Below are positions 44,612 to 54,050 of a stretch of 64,000 nt of DNA, in pieces; position 1 is the first letter of the stretch, and each line of letters begins with the position of its first letter. A program made the position numbers and the translations under genes. Source of the stretch: Sporosarcina jiandibaonis (GTDB taxonomy: Bacteria; Bacillota; Bacilli; Bacillales_A; Planococcaceae); contig NZ_JAAOIY010000001.1 of the NCBI RefSeq assembly GCF_013184495.1, positions 558,001-622,000 of the forward strand. Reading direction: 5' to 3'. A model generated the notes under the pieces. That model was not told the origin of the DNA, made no database searches, and saw nothing but the letters and a program-made list of their open reading frames with translations.

Positions 44612-46381
44612 TTACTTCAAAGGCAGCGTAACTGTCATTACGGTTCCTTTCTCCACTCCCCTAGAGGCTGTAATCACCCCGCCATGTGAATCGATTATGT
44701 TTTTTGCAATCGCCAAGCCAAGCCCCGTGCCGCCTTTTCCACGAGTTCTTGCTTTATCGACTTTATAGAAACGTTCAAATATGAAAGGTAAGTCTTCTTC
44801 TGATATCCCATCTCCAGTATCAGAAACAGTAATTTTGCACATGCCCCCATACTCTTCGACGCGCACTGTGACACTTCCTTTATCTGGGGTGTGTCGAATT
44901 GCATTATCAATAAGATTTGTTACCACTTGTTCAATCCGATCTGCATCTAACTCAGCCCAAATTTCTTCTTCAGAAAAGTCGAGTAGTAAATCTACATTCG
45001 ACTCTCTTGCGACTTGTGTAAACTTATTCGCAATACGAGTAATAAATGGAATAACGGAAACATCATATTTATATAAAGTCATATGCCCCGACTCCATTCT
45101 TGCTAAATCAAGTAAATCCGTAACAAGTCGGCCCATTCGAAGGGATTCTTCGTGGATTATTTGAATCATTTCATCCCTTTCTTCGTCATTTCTCGTTACT
45201 CCGTCCAATATGGCTTCACTATACCCCTGCAACATGGAAATCGGGGTTCGAAGTTCATGTGACACGTTTGCTATGAAATCCGAACGCAGCTTATCTAACT
45301 GGTGTTGCGCAGTCATATCGCGAAGAACCGCAACCGCACCACGAATGTCATCTCCGCTATACAAAGGACTGATGGAAATCATATAAAATTGATTATTGAG
45401 TTCTAACTCATCCTCTACCTCTTCTGAAAATGTAATTGAGTGGTCGAGCATATGCAATAGTTCCGGAGGCACAGATTCGCTTTTAGCATCGTTTGCGAAA
45501 AACCATTTTTGCAATAGCTTTTCTGCTTGGGGATTGCTTAATAGAATCGTACCATCGCGATTAAATGTAATGACGGCATCAGCCATGGACGTTAAAATAC
45601 TTGATAATTGTTCTTTTTCCTGACTAATTAATTCCACATGATATTTTAGTTGTCGACCCATTTGATTGAACGCAGTTGCTAGTTGTCCGATTTCATCACT
45701 TTGAAGAGATGGCAGACGTGTATCAAAATTCCCCTTTGATAATTCCAATGCTGCTTGTCGCATTTTTCGCAGCGGAGAGGTGATTTTGGTCGATAAAAAA
45801 AATGCGAAAATAGTCGTTAAAATAAAAGCAATGAAAGCTGATAGAAAAACAATATTTGTTGTTCTCTTCATTGTTGCTTTAATTGCATCAAGACTTTGAT
45901 AAATAAAAATCGTTCCGCGAACGCCTGATTCTGTCGTATATGGGGTTTCTAGCAAAATATATTGTTCGATGACCCCTTCTTCTTTTAGTGAAGGCATCAT
46001 CATTTCTTTCAATACTTGTTTTTTTGATTGAGATTCAGTAGCCAACGCAGAATTGGAGAGAACCTTGTTTTCGATTCTCTCCTTGTTTAATCCATTATGA
46101 AAGGAATGTATAATTGTTCCGCTTTTATCCGTTATAATTGCATTTGTTTCTACATCTAAAATATCTTGAATAAGTAATGGCATCAATGGGCGATCATCGT
46201 GCTCTAATACAATTTTTTCAATCATCGTAGCTTCTCTAACAAGTGAATCTTCTGCTTGCTCCTTATGAAAATTCCCTAAAAACTCTAAAAGTAAAGCAGT
46301 TACGATAAACAAAATAAAAGTAACGAGAAGCAGTATGGTTGCCCATAGCTTCCCGACTATTGAATTCCATATTCGATTCAT
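44612..46381 (-). CDS. resE: ResE sensor histidine kinase
   Basis: Membrane kinase of the ResDE redox/oxygen-limitation system. Two membrane segments (about 10-30 and 165-187) bound an extracellular sensor region; a HAMP domain follows (FLSTKITSPLRKMRQAALEL), then a PAS domain (about 250-355), HisKA with phospho-acceptor His in FIANVSHELRTPISML, and HATPase_c with NLIDNAIRHTPDKG, DTGDGISEEDLPFIFERF and GGTGLGLAIAKNIIDSHGG. Length 589 aa. The start overlaps the resD stop by 4 bases. Confidence 0.94.
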   Translation of the reverse strand: MNRIWNSIVGKLWATILLLVTFILFIVTALLLEFLGNFHKEQAEDSLVREATMIEKIVLEHDDRPLMPLLIQDILDVETNAIITDKSGTIIHSFHNGLNKERIENKVLSNSALATESQSKKQVLKEMMMPSLKEEGVIEQYILLETPYTTESGVRGTIFIYQSLDAIKATMKRTTNIVFLSAFIAFILTTIFAFFLSTKITSPLRKMRQAALELSKGNFDTRLPSLQSDEIGQLATAFNQMGRQLKYHVELISQEKEQLSSILTSMADAVITFNRDGTILLSNPQAEKLLQKWFFANDAKSESVPPELLHMLDHSITFSEEVEDELELNNQFYMISISPLYSGDDIRGAVAVLRDMTAQHQLDKLRSDFIANVSHELRTPISMLQGYSEAILDGVTRNDEERDEMIQIIHEESLRMGRLVTDLLDLARMESGHMTLYKYDVSVIPFITRIANKFTQVARESNVDLLLDFSEEEIWAELDADRIEQVVTNLIDNAIRHTPDKGSVTVRVEEYGGMCKITVSDTGDGISEEDLPFIFERFYKVDKARTRGKGGTGLGLAIAKNIIDSHGGVITASRGVEKGTVMTVTLPLK

Positions 46382-47091
46382 TCGATCGCCTCAAATTTAT
46401 AGCCGACACCCCATACAGTTACAATCATTTTTGCTGCACTTTCGGAGACGCGACTAAGTTTTTCACGGAGTCTTTTTACATGAGTGTCAACAGTCCGCAG
46501 ATCGCCAAAGAACTCGTAATGCCAAACCTCTTTTAAAAGTTGTTCTCTATCGAAAACTTTATCTGGTGATTTGGCTAAAAAGTATAATAGCTCATACTCT
46601 TTTGGTGTTAAATTCACTTCTTGACCTTCGGCAGTGACTCGATGCGCGTCATGGTCAATTGTCAGTTGCGGAAAAACGACAAGGTCTTTCGATGTTGTTG
46701 CTGATGCACCTTGAATCGTAGTTGATCTTCTTAATATTGCTTTTACGCGCAGTATCACTTCCCGCGGACTGAAAGGTTTAACAATATAATCATCTGCGCC
46801 TGTTTCAAAGCCAGTAACACGATCCGATTCTTCACCCTTCGCAGTCAGCATCATAATCGGCGTCATATCTTTTTGTTCTCGCAGCTCTTTCAATACTTCA
46901 AGTCCATCTTTTTCTGGCATCATGTGATCCAATAAAATACACGCATAAGTGTTTTCTTTAGCTTTTAACAGAGCTTCAGCTCCATCGACGGCTTCATCGA
47001 CAGTATATCCCTCTCGAGTTAAATACATATTCAAAAGACGACGGATCCGATCCTCATCGTCTACCACTAATATTGAAACCTTTTCTTCCAT
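46378..47091 (-). CDS. resD: ResD response regulator
   Basis: OmpR-family response regulator that activates respiration genes. The receiver domain has the acidic pair DDEDR, phospho-acceptor Asp in ILLDHMMPEKDG (near residue 55) and Lys in VKPFSPREV; the C-terminal winged helix reads LTPKEYELLYFLAKSPDKVFDREQLL and RTVDTHVKRLREKL. Length 237 aa. It should control resABC and qcrABC, both of which carry a shared upstream motif in this window. Its own upstream region holds a palindrome with direct repeats (47143-47169). Confidence 0.95.
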   Translation of the reverse strand: MEEKVSILVVDDEDRIRRLLNMYLTREGYTVDEAVDGAEALLKAKENTYACILLDHMMPEKDGLEVLKELREQKDMTPIMMLTAKGEESDRVTGFETGADDYIVKPFSPREVILRVKAILRRSTTIQGASATTSKDLVVFPQLTIDHDAHRVTAEGQEVNLTPKEYELLYFLAKSPDKVFDREQLLKEVWHYEFFGDLRTVDTHVKRLREKLSRVSESAAKMIVTVWGVGYKFEAIE

Positions 47092-47142
47092 TTACATTTA
47101 CTCCTCCCAATAAACTATTCAATTATCGTTTTATAAGTGCGA

Positions 47143-47169
47143 CTAGGCATTTTACAAATGCCGCTAGGC
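47143..47169. promoter_or_regulatory. palindrome and direct repeats upstream of resD
   Basis: GGCATTT-tac-AAATGCC is a perfect 7-base inverted repeat (47147-47163). CTAGGC occurs at 47143-47148 and again at 47164-47169, exactly 21 bases apart, or two helical turns. It lies about 52-78 bases before the resD start and could be an operator; a degenerate dispersed repeat is the alternative. Confidence 0.4.
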
Positions 47170-47223
47170 GTATAAAATTTATTATCCATTATCAATATAT
47201 ATCTTTTAAATTTTTAAAACAAT

Positions 47224-47262
47224 AAAAAGACTGCATGGACATTCAGTAAACCATGCAGTCTC
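47224..47262 (-). terminator. terminator after resC
   Basis: On minus, AGACTGCATGG-12 bases-CCATGCAGTCT followed by TTTTATTG; a perfect 11-bp stem. It separates resABC from resDE, so resD needs its own promoter. Confidence 0.92.
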
Positions 47263-47269
47263 TATATAA

Positions 47270-48454
47270 TTATGCGTAGGAATGCAATCCTGCAAGGATT
47301 AAGTTTACAGCAATTAAGTTAAACATAATGATGATAAATCCGATTACTGCAAGCCAAGCTGATTTTTCGCCTTCCCATCCACGCGATAGGCGCAAATGCA
47401 GGAATGCTGCATAAAATAGCCAAGTAATGAGAGCCCAAACTTCCTTTGGATCCCATCCCCAGAATCTTGACCACGCCTCATGTGCCCAAATCATTGCAAA
47501 CACCAAAGCTCCTAGCGTGAATACAGGAAAACCGATTAGCACTGAGCGATAGCCGATTTCATCCATTAAGCGGGTATTCGCTTTTTTGGCGAACGGCTGG
47601 AATAACGTCGCAATCGGACGACGGATAATGAGCCGTATCAACAGATAAAGAACTATTCCTGTGGCTACCGACCAAACAAAAGTAGTTAATGTTTTCGCGT
47701 TGACGATTGCAGGCATTTCAAATAGCGGCGTCATTGCATCGGGCGTGAGTGCTTCGTATTCATTCATACCGAATATCGGTGGATAAATATATTCAATTTT
47801 AGCTGGGTCCCCGTTTTTGTCGATGTATGTAAATTCAGCCTCATTTCCCATAATTGAAAACATGGAAGATGAAAGAATGAATCCGACCACCAAGACTATA
47901 GTGAATATTACGGATTCCAACCAAAAACGTTGTTTAGATTTCTTTGTTAAATCGGTTACTTTCAACAGCAATACAAGTCCCGCGACTGCGCTAATGGCTA
48001 AAATTGCTTCTCCAATTACCACTGTAATAACATGAACTGTTAACCAATAGCTTTTCAGAGCTGGGATAAGCGGTGTGATTTCTGTAGGGAACATACTCGC
48101 GTAGCCGATAATAACAACTGCAATCGGCAATGCAAACAAACCGAGAGACGGCGTTCTGTACATATAAAACAGCAAAATGAAAGCCCCTACGATCATCATT
48201 CCAAAAGCAGTTACAAATTCAAACATATTACTCACCGGTGCATGCCCGGAAGCAATCCATCGCGTTATGAAATACCCTAAATGTGTAAGAAATCCAATGA
48301 TAGTAATGGTGATTCCGATAGTTCCCCATTTACTATTTTGATATGCTTTTTCTGTTTTTGCGCCCTTTACTGCCCCTCCGAAGAAAAGTGTAGCAACTAA
48401 ATAGGCGATAAATGAGACTAGAAGTAAGTTTGAGCTCAGTGATGCAAAATCCAT
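47270..48454 (-). CDS. resC: cytochrome c synthase subunit ResC (CcsA/CcmC family)
   Basis: Multi-pass membrane protein of System II cytochrome c maturation, handling haem export and ligation with ResB. The tryptophan-rich haem motif [24 protein letters not shown] is at about residues 331-354, and conserved His residues lie in [15 protein letters not shown] and AHEAWSRF. About eight hydrophobic helices. Length 394 aa. The stop of resB and start of resC overlap by 1 base. Confidence 0.95.
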   Translation of the reverse strand: MDFASLSSNLLLVSFIAYLVATLFFGGAVKGAKTEKAYQNSKWGTIGITITIIGFLTHLGYFITRWIASGHAPVSNMFEFVTAFGMMIVGAFILLFYMYRTPSLGLFALPIAVVIIGYASMFPTEITPLIPALKSYWLTVHVITVVIGEAILAISAVAGLVLLLKVTDLTKKSKQRFWLESVIFTIVLVVGFILSSSMFSIMGNEAEFTYIDKNGDPAKIEYIYPPIFGMNEYEALTPDAMTPLFEMPAIVNAKTLTTFVWSVATGIVLYLLIRLIIRRPIATLFQPFAKKANTRLMDEIGYRSVLIGFPVFTLGALVFAMIWAHEAWSRFWGWDPKEVWALITWLFYAAFLHLRLSRGWEGEKSAWLAVIGFIIIMFNLIAVNLILAGLHSYA

Positions 48455-50103
48455 TATTTAAAGTCCCCTTCCTCGTCGTCCAATTCGGACTCTGTATCTT
48501 CACGGTCCTCATATTGCGGCAAGTCTGCGTATTCTCGTACTTGCTCAATTTCTTTTCTTAATGCGAACCAGTTCTTATTGGTATGACTGGCAAGAAGTAT
48601 TTCATTTTCTTCGCCTTTTTGAATCCAAATCCGTCTATGATTCCAGTAAGAGCCTTGCGAAACACCAATCATGAAAACAATTCCACCAAACAATAACAAG
48701 TACAGTGTTCGATCTTTACGAATCGTCAAACCAGATATATCACGTGTTTCAGCACTCAGAAAATTCGCTTTGTAATCATTTTCTTCAGTTTCTAGTGTTT
48801 GTCGAATTGCAACAAAACTCATTTCTCCTTCTGGTTTTTCCGGTGTTATCATCTTGAATATAAAAGCAGGGTTATTTGGAATTGGCGATTTAGAATAAGG
48901 TTCTCCGTCCTTGATACCATCGTAATCCGGATAATATTCTTTCACCTCTACAATAGCGCCATTACCCAGTTCGTATTTATCATCGGGATTTATTAGATCA
49001 ATCGTAAATTCACCGAGCGATTCTTCAGTTGCTTTTTCAGTCAATTGAAATGTCATCGATTTTAATTCGTCAAGACGGAAATCCATCTGAAAAACACTAT
49101 ACCCATCAAACGTTAAAGGATGGTTAACGATAATTGATTCATCTTTAACCAATTCAATATTCTCAGTTTGACCCGGAAGTGCATCATCAGCATTTTTGTA
49201 TAATGAGACGTCTGTCTGATAGTTTTTCGGAATCATGCCCACTCGTTCAAGTGCCGTGCTGAACACTTCATCGTCTTCTTCTATTGAATAGTTTTCTATT
49301 GTAAAACCATTATTTTCAATATAATATCCAGGCGCACCGGGTATTTCCAACATTTCGCCTTCCCGAATCCACAATGTTTCATCGACATAAAAACCAGGAA
49401 TTCCGCGAAGTAAAATTGCGCTCAGGAAAATAATTAGTCCAGTATGATTAACATAAGGGCCCCATCTTGAAAAACGATTTTTTTCAGCCAATATTGCCCC
49501 GTCTTCTATTTTAACATTATAACGCAGTTCCTTTAATTTTATTGCAGCTTTGTTAATAGAATCATCGGCGTCATTGACTTGTCCGCTGCCATAGATTCGT
49601 TGACGTTTCATAAAGGACGGATGGCGTTTCGTCCGCTGCATTTTCAGCGATTTATAAAGAGGAATAACTCTATCAACACTAGCAATGATAATAGAAGTTC
49701 CAAGCATTCCTATTAGCGTGATAAACCACCAGCTATTATACATATCATGAAAACCGAGCTTGTAATATATGACGCCAAAAATGCCATATAATCGCTCATA
49801 ATATTCTCCTAACTCAGCATCTGAGACAGGAACGTACAATTTTTGCGGAAATATCGTACCTATCGCTGAAGTTGCAAGAACAGCGACAATTATACTAATT
49901 CCAATTTTAACGCTCGAAAAAAAGTTCCATATTTTATCGATAATTGTTCTCTTATACGTCTGGGATCTTCGCGCAGAACCTTCATAACGCATGTCTACAG
50001 TTTTACTATTTATAGCATCTTCAGTTTGCGGTCTTCCACATCGCTCACAAAGCACCGTGCCAAATGGATTTTCATGACCGCACTGGCATTTGATTTTGCT
50101 CAT
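48454..50103 (-). CDS. resB: cytochrome c synthase subunit ResB (Ccs1)
   Basis: Large System II partner of ResC. A cytosolic N terminus with two CxxC pairs ([18 protein letters not shown], likely a zinc ribbon, residues 6-23) is followed by three membrane helices near 72-90, 125-145 and 212-228, then a large extracellular domain (230-500) and a last helix ([19 protein letters not shown]). The C-terminal tail is acidic. Length 549 aa is typical. It lies 12 bases after resA. Confidence 0.93.
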   Translation of the reverse strand: MSKIKCQCGHENPFGTVLCERCGRPQTEDAINSKTVDMRYEGSARRSQTYKRTIIDKIWNFFSSVKIGISIIVAVLATSAIGTIFPQKLYVPVSDAELGEYYERLYGIFGVIYYKLGFHDMYNSWWFITLIGMLGTSIIIASVDRVIPLYKSLKMQRTKRHPSFMKRQRIYGSGQVNDADDSINKAAIKLKELRYNVKIEDGAILAEKNRFSRWGPYVNHTGLIIFLSAILLRGIPGFYVDETLWIREGEMLEIPGAPGYYIENNGFTIENYSIEEDDEVFSTALERVGMIPKNYQTDVSLYKNADDALPGQTENIELVKDESIIVNHPLTFDGYSVFQMDFRLDELKSMTFQLTEKATEESLGEFTIDLINPDDKYELGNGAIVEVKEYYPDYDGIKDGEPYSKSPIPNNPAFIFKMITPEKPEGEMSFVAIRQTLETEENDYKANFLSAETRDISGLTIRKDRTLYLLLFGGIVFMIGVSQGSYWNHRRIWIQKGEENEILLASHTNKNWFALRKEIEQVREYADLPQYEDREDTESELDDEEGDFK

Positions 50104-50115
50104 ATTATAGACTCC

Positions 50116-50661
50116 TTATTCGGGTTGAATGCTTTCCATTAATGAGCGGATCTCATCTTCCGACATTCCCCTCGTTATTATATCTTGAATAATTCCATCT
50201 TCATTGATTAGGATTGTAGTAGGGAGCGGCATAACGTTGTATGCGCGTCGAACACTCTCGTCTGGATCTCTGGCAATTGGAAACGTCAATCCAAATTGGT
50301 CTCTAAACGTCTCGGCCTTCAATCGGGTGTCTTTTATATTGATTGCCAATATGTGGACACCTTTTCCTTCAAACTCTTTATATTGATTTTCCATATAAGG
50401 CATCTCTGTTTTGCACGGTCCGCACCAAGAACCCCAAAAGTTGAGGAAAACTCCCTCACCTTTATAATCAGATAGTCGATGTTTATTCCCTTCCAGATCG
50501 ACAAGCTCAAAATCAGGAGCTTTATCGCCAACAGCTAATACTTTCACTTTATCACGTGTTACAATTGCGAATATGATTGCGACAGCTAGGACTAAAAGAA
50601 CAATTGTCCGAATTATAAGCCGCTTTTTCCGATTCGCAGCTAGTCGTTTATTTTTGGACAT
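50116..50661 (-). CDS. resA: thiol-disulfide oxidoreductase ResA
   Basis: Membrane-anchored extracytoplasmic thioredoxin that reduces the CXXCH cysteines of apocytochrome c before haem attachment. A basic start and one helix (IRTIVLLVLAVAIIFAIVT, about 17-36) precede a thioredoxin fold; the active site is WGSWCGPCKTEMPYM and the cis-Pro is in MPLPTTILI. Length 181 aa. First gene of resABC; substrates include QcrC at 9887. A sharp -10 and a motif shared with qcrA precede it. Confidence 0.95.
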   Translation of the reverse strand: MSKNKRLAANRKKRLIIRTIVLLVLAVAIIFAIVTRDKVKVLAVGDKAPDFELVDLEGNKHRLSDYKGEGVFLNFWGSWCGPCKTEMPYMENQYKEFEGKGVHILAINIKDTRLKAETFRDQFGLTFPIARDPDESVRRAYNVMPLPTTILINEDGIIQDIITRGMSEDEIRSLMESIQPE

Positions 50662-50694
50662 TTTCTAACCCCCAAACTCAAATAATCTTATTAC

Positions 50695-50700
50695 ATTATA
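50695..50700 (-). promoter_or_regulatory. -10 element of resABC
   Basis: On minus, TATAAT in the context GTTATAATGTAA, 34 bases before the resA start. No clear -35 is seen 16-18 bases upstream, which suits an activator-dependent promoter. Confidence 0.5.
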
Positions 50701-50741
50701 ACAAACGATTATCTGCATTCATTTGCTATTAATGAATTAAC

Positions 50742-50755
50742 TGTGAACAGATTAC
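50742..50755. promoter_or_regulatory. motif shared with qcrA, candidate ResD-type site
   Basis: On plus, TGTGAACAGATTAC, with the inner palindrome CTGT-GA-ACAG. It matches 12045-12058 in 13 of 14 bases. Its centre lies about 51 bases from the resA -10; the qcrA copy is about 60 bases from its -10, close to one helical turn different. Confidence 0.45.
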
Positions 50756-50761
50756 CTGCAC

Positions 50762-51493
50762 TTATCCGATTTTTCCTGTTTCGGCAAGTACGCGTAATTG
50801 TTTTACTTCATGCACCGTTAATTCCCTGGCTTCTCCTGCATTTAATCCCCGTGTCGATAAAATTGCGAATTCTTCGCGTTTCAAACTATCGACAGGGCAA
50901 CCGATTGCATCGAACATGCGACGCACTTGCCTGTTCCTGCCTTCATGGATTGTTATTTCAACAATGGCAGTTTGCGTTTTCTTATCCATTGATTGCATCT
51001 TCACAGTTGCCGGAGCCGTCATTCCATCTTCAAGTTCTATCCCGCGTTCAAGCTTTCGCAAATTTTCCCTTGAAGGTATTCCTTTTACTTTCGCAATATA
51101 CTTTTTCTTAATCTCAAATTTCGGATGTGTCATTAGATATGAAAAATCGCCATCGTTCGTTAAGATGATAACACCCGAAGTATCATAATCGAGTCGCCCT
51201 ACTGGGTATATTCTTTCTTCAATATGCGGGAAAAAATCGACCACGGTTTTTCTGCCTTTCTCATCATTTGCTGTTGAGATGACACCTCTTGGTTTATATA
51301 GTAGATAATAAACATTATCTTCTTTGACGATTGGAATCCCTTCTACCTCGACTTGATCGGTTGATGAGACACGTGTTCCTAGTTCAGTAACAACTACACC
51401 ATTCACCTTTACTTTACCGCTAACTATTAGTTCTTCTGATTTTCTTCTAGAAGCAATCCCTGCTTGGGCCATCACTTTTTGCAATCTTTCCAT
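50762..51493 (-). CDS. rluB: 23S rRNA pseudouridine synthase RluB
   Basis: Makes pseudouridine at position 2605-equivalent of 23S rRNA. An N-terminal S4 domain (MERLQKVMAQAGIASRRKSEELI) is followed by the catalytic domain with GRLDYDTSGVIILTNDG, whose Asp is catalytic, and HEGRNRQVRRMFDAIG. Length 243 aa from ATG 51493, which has GGAG 8 bases upstream; the GTG at 51502 is too close to that site. It lies 100 bases upstream of resA, in the position it has in B. subtilis, but without spmAB next to it. Confidence 0.94.
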   Translation of the reverse strand: MERLQKVMAQAGIASRRKSEELIVSGKVKVNGVVVTELGTRVSSTDQVEVEGIPIVKEDNVYYLLYKPRGVISTANDEKGRKTVVDFFPHIEERIYPVGRLDYDTSGVIILTNDGDFSYLMTHPKFEIKKKYIAKVKGIPSRENLRKLERGIELEDGMTAPATVKMQSMDKKTQTAIVEITIHEGRNRQVRRMFDAIGCPVDSLKREEFAILSTRGLNAGEARELTVHEVKQLRVLAETGKIG

Positions 51494-51547
51494 ATTGTTC
51501 ACTCCGTCCTACGTACTGAGAAAAATTATGTCATACTTTACACCAAA

Positions 51548-51585
51548 TTAAAAGAAGACTGTCCTATTAATAAGTCAGTCTTCCC
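51548..51585 (-). terminator. terminator after the D,D-carboxypeptidase gene
   Basis: On minus, GAAGACTG-14 bases-CAGTCTTC followed by TTTTAATTT. It closes the scpA-scpB-carboxypeptidase run ahead of rluB. Confidence 0.8.
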
Positions 51586-51639
51586 TACTGTCGCCATATT
51601 TCCGACGTAATTATTCAACTGAAATAACTTTTTCATCTT

Positions 51640-52638
51640 CTATCTGGTAAGCAGTATTTCCTTAGTGAGCAATGGGTCATTATCGAAATAGACCGTCCAT
51701 CGCCCAATACAAGTCTTGTGTTCCCCGCGAGGAATGCGAAGTATATGTGAAACACTAGTTTTTTCACCTTTTTTCAATAACAATTTTATTGGTTTATTAA
51801 GTTCTCCTTCCATCCCTGGAAGAATTGCATATCTCCCTTTTTTTGCGACCGTTACCAACTCATATTTTGAAAAAACTTCTTCAGATAATTGTCGATGCGT
51901 ATTCCAATCATTACCGTCATTTAAGGTCACAACAATAATCTTTTTCCCATCTTTTTCAAAGTACGTGACGAGTGTACGACCCGCCGTTTTTGTAAAACCC
52001 GTTTTACCAGCAATTGCTGTCTCATTTGAAAGCACCAATCGATGTTTATTTTGCCAACTGTAACTTTCATTATTTAGTTGATAATTATAGGTATGAGTTG
52101 AAGCGATTTTTCTGAAGGCCTCATTTTTCATTGCATGGTACATCATTAAAGCCGTGTCATATGCAGTTGATAAGTGCAGGTCATTGTGAAGACCTGATGG
52201 ATTTGTAAAGACGGTATCATTCAGCCCATATAAAAGTGCGTTGTCATTCATTAGGTCGACAAACCCTTGAAGTGAGCCTCCCGCATGTTCAGCGAGCGCA
52301 TAAGCCGCGTCATTCCCTGACCGAAGCATTAGACCGTATAACAGCCCTTCAACGTCAGCGCTCACTCCTTGCTTTAAATAGAGGGACGATCCTTCGGCGG
52401 ATGCAGCTTCCGGTGAAATCGTAGTGATTCCAAGTGGCGCACCACTTTCTAACACCGTGAATGCTGTCCATATTTTTGTTAAACTGGCGATTGGCATCCG
52501 AACATGTTCATTCGAACCCGAGAGCAATCTCCCCGTATCAGCATCAATCACAACCCAAGCATCACGCGCACTGGCTTCTTTTCCGCCTGTAAATAAAACG
52601 ATTGTTGCAAATAAAATCATCGCAATTGCACGTTTCAA
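51640..52638 (-). CDS. dacB: D-alanyl-D-alanine carboxypeptidase (DacB-like)
   Basis: Penicillin-binding protein of the S11 family that removes the terminal D-Ala from peptidoglycan stem peptides. Signal peptide at residues 1-24; active-site motifs are SLTK (Ser near 52), SGN (RSGNDAAYALAEHAGG) and KTGFT (near 211). A beta-rich C-terminal domain follows. Length 332 aa, shorter than the 380-residue B. subtilis DacB. In B. subtilis dacB is the sigma-E carboxypeptidase that trims cortex and lies with spmAB; position here suggests the same role, but spmAB are missing, and a vegetative role is possible. Confidence 0.75.
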   Translation of the reverse strand: MKRAIAMILFATIVLFTGGKEASARDAWVVIDADTGRLLSGSNEHVRMPIASLTKIWTAFTVLESGAPLGITTISPEAASAEGSSLYLKQGVSADVEGLLYGLMLRSGNDAAYALAEHAGGSLQGFVDLMNDNALLYGLNDTVFTNPSGLHNDLHLSTAYDTALMMYHAMKNEAFRKIASTHTYNYQLNNESYSWQNKHRLVLSNETAIAGKTGFTKTAGRTLVTYFEKDGKKIIVVTLNDGNDWNTHRQLSEEVFSKYELVTVAKKGRYAILPGMEGELNKPIKLLLKKGEKTSVSHILRIPRGEHKTCIGRWTVYFDNDPLLTKEILLTR

Positions 52639-53261
52639 GTAGTGTTTCCTCCTCCATCATTTTCAACCCCGAATGCTTCTTGAAATTGTGTCATGAATAA
52701 ATCGGTATTTCCGTCATTTTCGTCCTCTTCCACTGTTAGAGGTGGCAACCCTTCTATCGATTCCAATCCAAACCGATCTAGAAATAATTTTGTCGTTCCA
52801 TATAAAATCGCCCGCCCGGTCCCTTCTGAGCGGCCCATTTCCATTATCAACCCCCTTGATATTAGTGTATGTATCGGACCTTCCGATTTAACACCACGAA
52901 GATCATCGATTTCAATACGTGTCACGGGTTGTTTATAGGCAATAATCGCCAACACTTCAAGAGAAGCCTTAGTGATTGACTGAGGGGATGGATTTTCTAG
53001 TAATCTTTTAATATCTCCGGCAAATTCAGCCTTCGTTACAAGCCTATATGAACCGCCGAATTGCTTTAACGTAATGCCTCTTTCGTCTTGTCCATCATAA
53101 TTTTCTAGCAAACTAGCAAGCGCTTCTCTTACAGCCGATTCACTATGTTCAGTAACGGTTATTAGTTGCTTCATCGTTAACCCTTCATCACCAGCTATAA
53201 ATAAAAAACTTTCAATCATCCCTTGTAATTTTTTCCCTTCATCCATGGGAGTCTTCACCAT
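52635..53261 (-). CDS. scpB: segregation and condensation protein ScpB
   Basis: Kleisin-associated winged-helix subunit of the SMC condensin complex. Two winged-helix domains: SFLFIAGDEGLTMKQLITVTEHS (N-terminal) and SLEVLAIIAYKQPVTRIEIDDLRGVKSEGPIHTLISRGLI (C-terminal, the most conserved block). Length up to 208 aa. Start choice is uncertain: the ATG at 53261 overlaps scpA by 23 bases, and an in-frame ATG at 53246 is possible. It works with ScpA encoded directly upstream. Confidence 0.9.
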   Translation of the reverse strand: MVKTPMDEGKKLQGMIESFLFIAGDEGLTMKQLITVTEHSESAVREALASLLENYDGQDERGITLKQFGGSYRLVTKAEFAGDIKRLLENPSPQSITKASLEVLAIIAYKQPVTRIEIDDLRGVKSEGPIHTLISRGLIMEMGRSEGTGRAILYGTTKLFLDRFGLESIEGLPPLTVEEDENDGNTDLFMTQFQEAFGVENDGGGNTT

Positions 53262-54000
53262 CTTTCACGTACGATACAATTATATTTGCAAAGTTATTAC
53301 TTTGCTCGACATTGACGTCACCTCTTAACATCAATTCGAGTAATGACATAAAGGTTACGACAAGTTCACCTGTATCTCCATCTTCAAAAAGCATATAAAA
53401 ATTACACCTACCGCCATTCACGACCAGCCGTCCCATTATTTCATCCATCTTTTCACCGACAGACAGCTCTGTTTTGGTTATACTAGCAGAGAGTGGAGCT
53501 CTTAATCGATTTCGATCAATCATTTTCTGAAAAGCTCCGATCAAATCAAAGACATTTAAATTTTCTTCACATCCAACAGTAACGATTTCACCAAACTGCG
53601 CAACATCGCCTGGCGATTTCGTGAAAAAATCTAATCGATTATTAGCTGCTTCTTTTAAATTAGTAGCAGCTTCCTTATATTTTCGATATTCGATTAAACG
53701 CGCAACGAGTTCATCACGCGGATCTTCTTCCATATCGAAATCCGTGTCGTCTCCAAACTCCTCTCCTTCATGGATCGGGAGTAGCATTTTGCTTTTAATT
53801 TCAATAAGCGTCGCAGCTAACACTAGATATTCACTTAGTTCATCGAGCCTGAGAACGCGCATAGCCTGGATATGTTCCATGTACTGATCAGTCAACTCAG
53901 ACATGGGGATATCATAGATATCAATTTCTAAACGATTTATTAAATGTAATAATAAATCTAAGGGCCCTTCAAAAACATCTAGTCGCACTTTATAGCCCAA
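53239..54000 (-). CDS. scpA: segregation and condensation protein ScpA (kleisin)
   Basis: Kleisin bridging the SMC heads. YKVRLDVFEGPLDLLLHLINRLEIDIYDIP in two blocks is the N-terminal SMC-neck binding region; LAATLIEIKSKMLLP and the acidic linker (EGEEFGDDTDFDMEEDP) follow, then the C-terminal winged helix. I choose TTG 54000, with AGGTGG 6 bases upstream, giving 253 aa, close to B. subtilis; the upstream frame to 54072 encodes an unrelated hydrophobic stretch and overlaps ypuF. Confidence 0.93.
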   Translation of the reverse strand: MGYKVRLDVFEGPLDLLLHLINRLEIDIYDIPMSELTDQYMEHIQAMRVLRLDELSEYLVLAATLIEIKSKMLLPIHEGEEFGDDTDFDMEEDPRDELVARLIEYRKYKEAATNLKEAANNRLDFFTKSPGDVAQFGEIVTVGCEENLNVFDLIGAFQKMIDRNRLRAPLSASITKTELSVGEKMDEIMGRLVVNGGRCNFYMLFEDGDTGELVVTFMSLLELMLRGDVNVEQSNNFANIIVSYVKDGEDSHG

Positions 54001-54050
54001 ACCGCTCCACCTGCCAATCAACTTAATAATATAAAAAAGGAATGAAATAA

